Origin: an uncultured Ruminococcus sp.
GTDB taxonomy: Bacteria > Bacillota > Clostridia > Oscillospirales > Ruminococcaceae
Reading direction: 5' to 3'
Length of the DNA stretch: 5,340 nt
Assembly (NCBI GenBank): GCA_937898375.1
Contig: CALEJX010000206.1
Coordinates: 1 to 5,340, forward strand
Shown here: positions 4,786 to 5,340 of the stretch, in pieces
Position numbering within the stretch: the first letter of the stretch is position 1
Layout of the letters: every line of letters begins with the position of its first letter
The notes under the pieces: model-generated
What the model was told of the DNA's origin: nothing
Databases searched by the model: none
The model's input: only the letters and a program-made list of their open reading frames with translations
Program-made: the position numbers and the translations under genes

Positions 4786-5340
4786 ATGTTAATGTGTTCA
4801 AGATGTAAAAAGCGTCCTGCTGTGGTGTTTATCTCACAGATGAACGCCAAAGACCCTCAGCACAAGCAGAACGAGGGACTTTGCCTTGTTTGTGCCAAGG
4901 AGCTTGGCATTTCACAGGTGGACGATTATATGAAAGCAATGGGCATCTCAGACGATGACCTTGAAGCAATGTCAAATCAGCTTATGGAGGCTTCCGACGG
5001 AGACGATTTCGAGCCGGGCGGAACAAACTTCCTTAGCAATCTTTTCGGCGGTGACTCAGGAAATCTGTTCAGCAGTCTTGCAGGGGGTATGCCTAAAGCC
5101 ACTGATGACGGCGGAGAGAAAAAGCCAAAGGATAAAAAGAAAAAGCTTAAATTTCTCAACAACTACTGCACCAATCTTACTCAGAAAGCAAGAGAGGGCA
5201 AGCTGGATAACGTTGTGGGCAGAGATAAGGAGATATCAAGAGTTATCCATATCCTGTCAAGACGTCAGAAGAACAACCCTTGCCTTATAGGCGAGCCGGG
5301 CGTTGGTAAAACCGCCATTGTTGAGGGCTTGGCGCAGAAA
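4786..5340 (+). CDS. clpE: ClpE-like AAA+ ATPase (Clp protease ATP-binding subunit), N-terminal part
   Basis: The first 185 codons are visible; the gene runs off the right edge with the frame open. Clp ATPases of this class unfold proteins and feed them to ClpP in the cytoplasm. Residues 4-36 carry a treble CxxC pair (Cys4, Cys7, Cys33, Cys36), a zinc-binding module as in ClpE and McsA, instead of the double Clp-N repeat of ClpA/ClpC. A helical stretch (DDYMKAMGISDDDLEAM, 46-62) and a Gly/Phe/Ser-rich linker (about 75-103) follow, then a Lys-rich patch. The AAA+ region begins at about 121 with L-K-F-L-N-N-Y-C-T-N-L-T, followed by VVGRDKEI (143-150), RRQKNNP (159-165) and the Walker A motif GEPGVGKT (169-176) of the first ATPase domain. 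The Clp family is certain; ClpE rather than another zinc-finger Clp relative is inferred from the N-terminus, since the middle domain and ClpP-binding loop are not in view. The AAGGAG at 4771 supports the ATG at 4786. Confidence 0.92.
   Translation, partial: MLMCSRCKKRPAVVFISQMNAKDPQHKQNEGLCLVCAKELGISQVDDYMKAMGISDDDLEAMSNQLMEASDGDDFEPGGTNFLSNLFGGDSGNLFSSLAGGMPKATDDGGEKKPKDKKKKLKFLNNYCTNLTQKAREGKLDNVVGRDKEISRVIHILSRRQKNNPCLIGEPGVGKTAIVEGLAQK

Noticed and set aside
4955..5290. Plus-strand 111-codon frame near the right edge
   Set aside because: It is out of frame with the Clp ATPase reading frame, which shows Walker A and conserved AAA+ motifs through the same bases.

Overview
The window looks like part of a chromosome from a Gram-positive gut-type clostridium, most likely Ruminococcus or a close relative in the Oscillospiraceae. 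This is inferred from moderate G+C, heavy use of ATA for isoleucine, strong AGGAGG-type ribosome sites, and the gene set itself (group II ECF transporter, DUF5711-type protein, CvpA, zinc-finger Clp ATPase). All genes are on the + strand and tightly packed. Both window edges cut through a gene. I see no RNA gene, CRISPR array, transposon or convincing terminator.

Layout: 1-262 is the 3' end of ecfA2 (ECF transporter ATPase). After a 93-base gap comes ecfT (356-1159, TTG start). A 94-codon gene of unknown function follows (1170-1454), then truA (1462-2226, tRNA pseudouridine synthase I). A gene for a one-pass membrane protein with a long charged cytoplasmic tail and a DUF5711-like outer domain overlaps the end of truA (about 2219-3850). 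It is followed by a cvpA-family gene with a large extra loop (3867-4745), and by the first 185 codons of a ClpE-like AAA+ ATPase with an N-terminal CxxC/CxxC zinc finger (4786 to the edge). Gaps between genes are -8 to 93 bases, so most or all of it could be one transcript. One candidate internal promoter lies at 1404-1432, just before truA.

Functionally, the left part is the familiar ecfA2-ecfT-truA order: vitamin or metal uptake plus tRNA modification. In many Firmicutes ribosomal genes rplM-rpsI come next; here a membrane/proteostasis set takes their place. The predicted topology puts the DUF5711-like domain and the large CvpA loop on the same outer face of the membrane, with a cytoplasmic unfoldase encoded next. 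That suggests, without proving, an envelope-sensing or envelope-maintenance module.

The observations most worth checking are an uninterrupted run of 13 A just before the membrane segment of the DUF5711-like protein (either slip gives a soluble, truncated tail), the small gene between ecfT and truA with two good in-frame start sites, and the DUF5711-cvpA-clpE neighbourhood.
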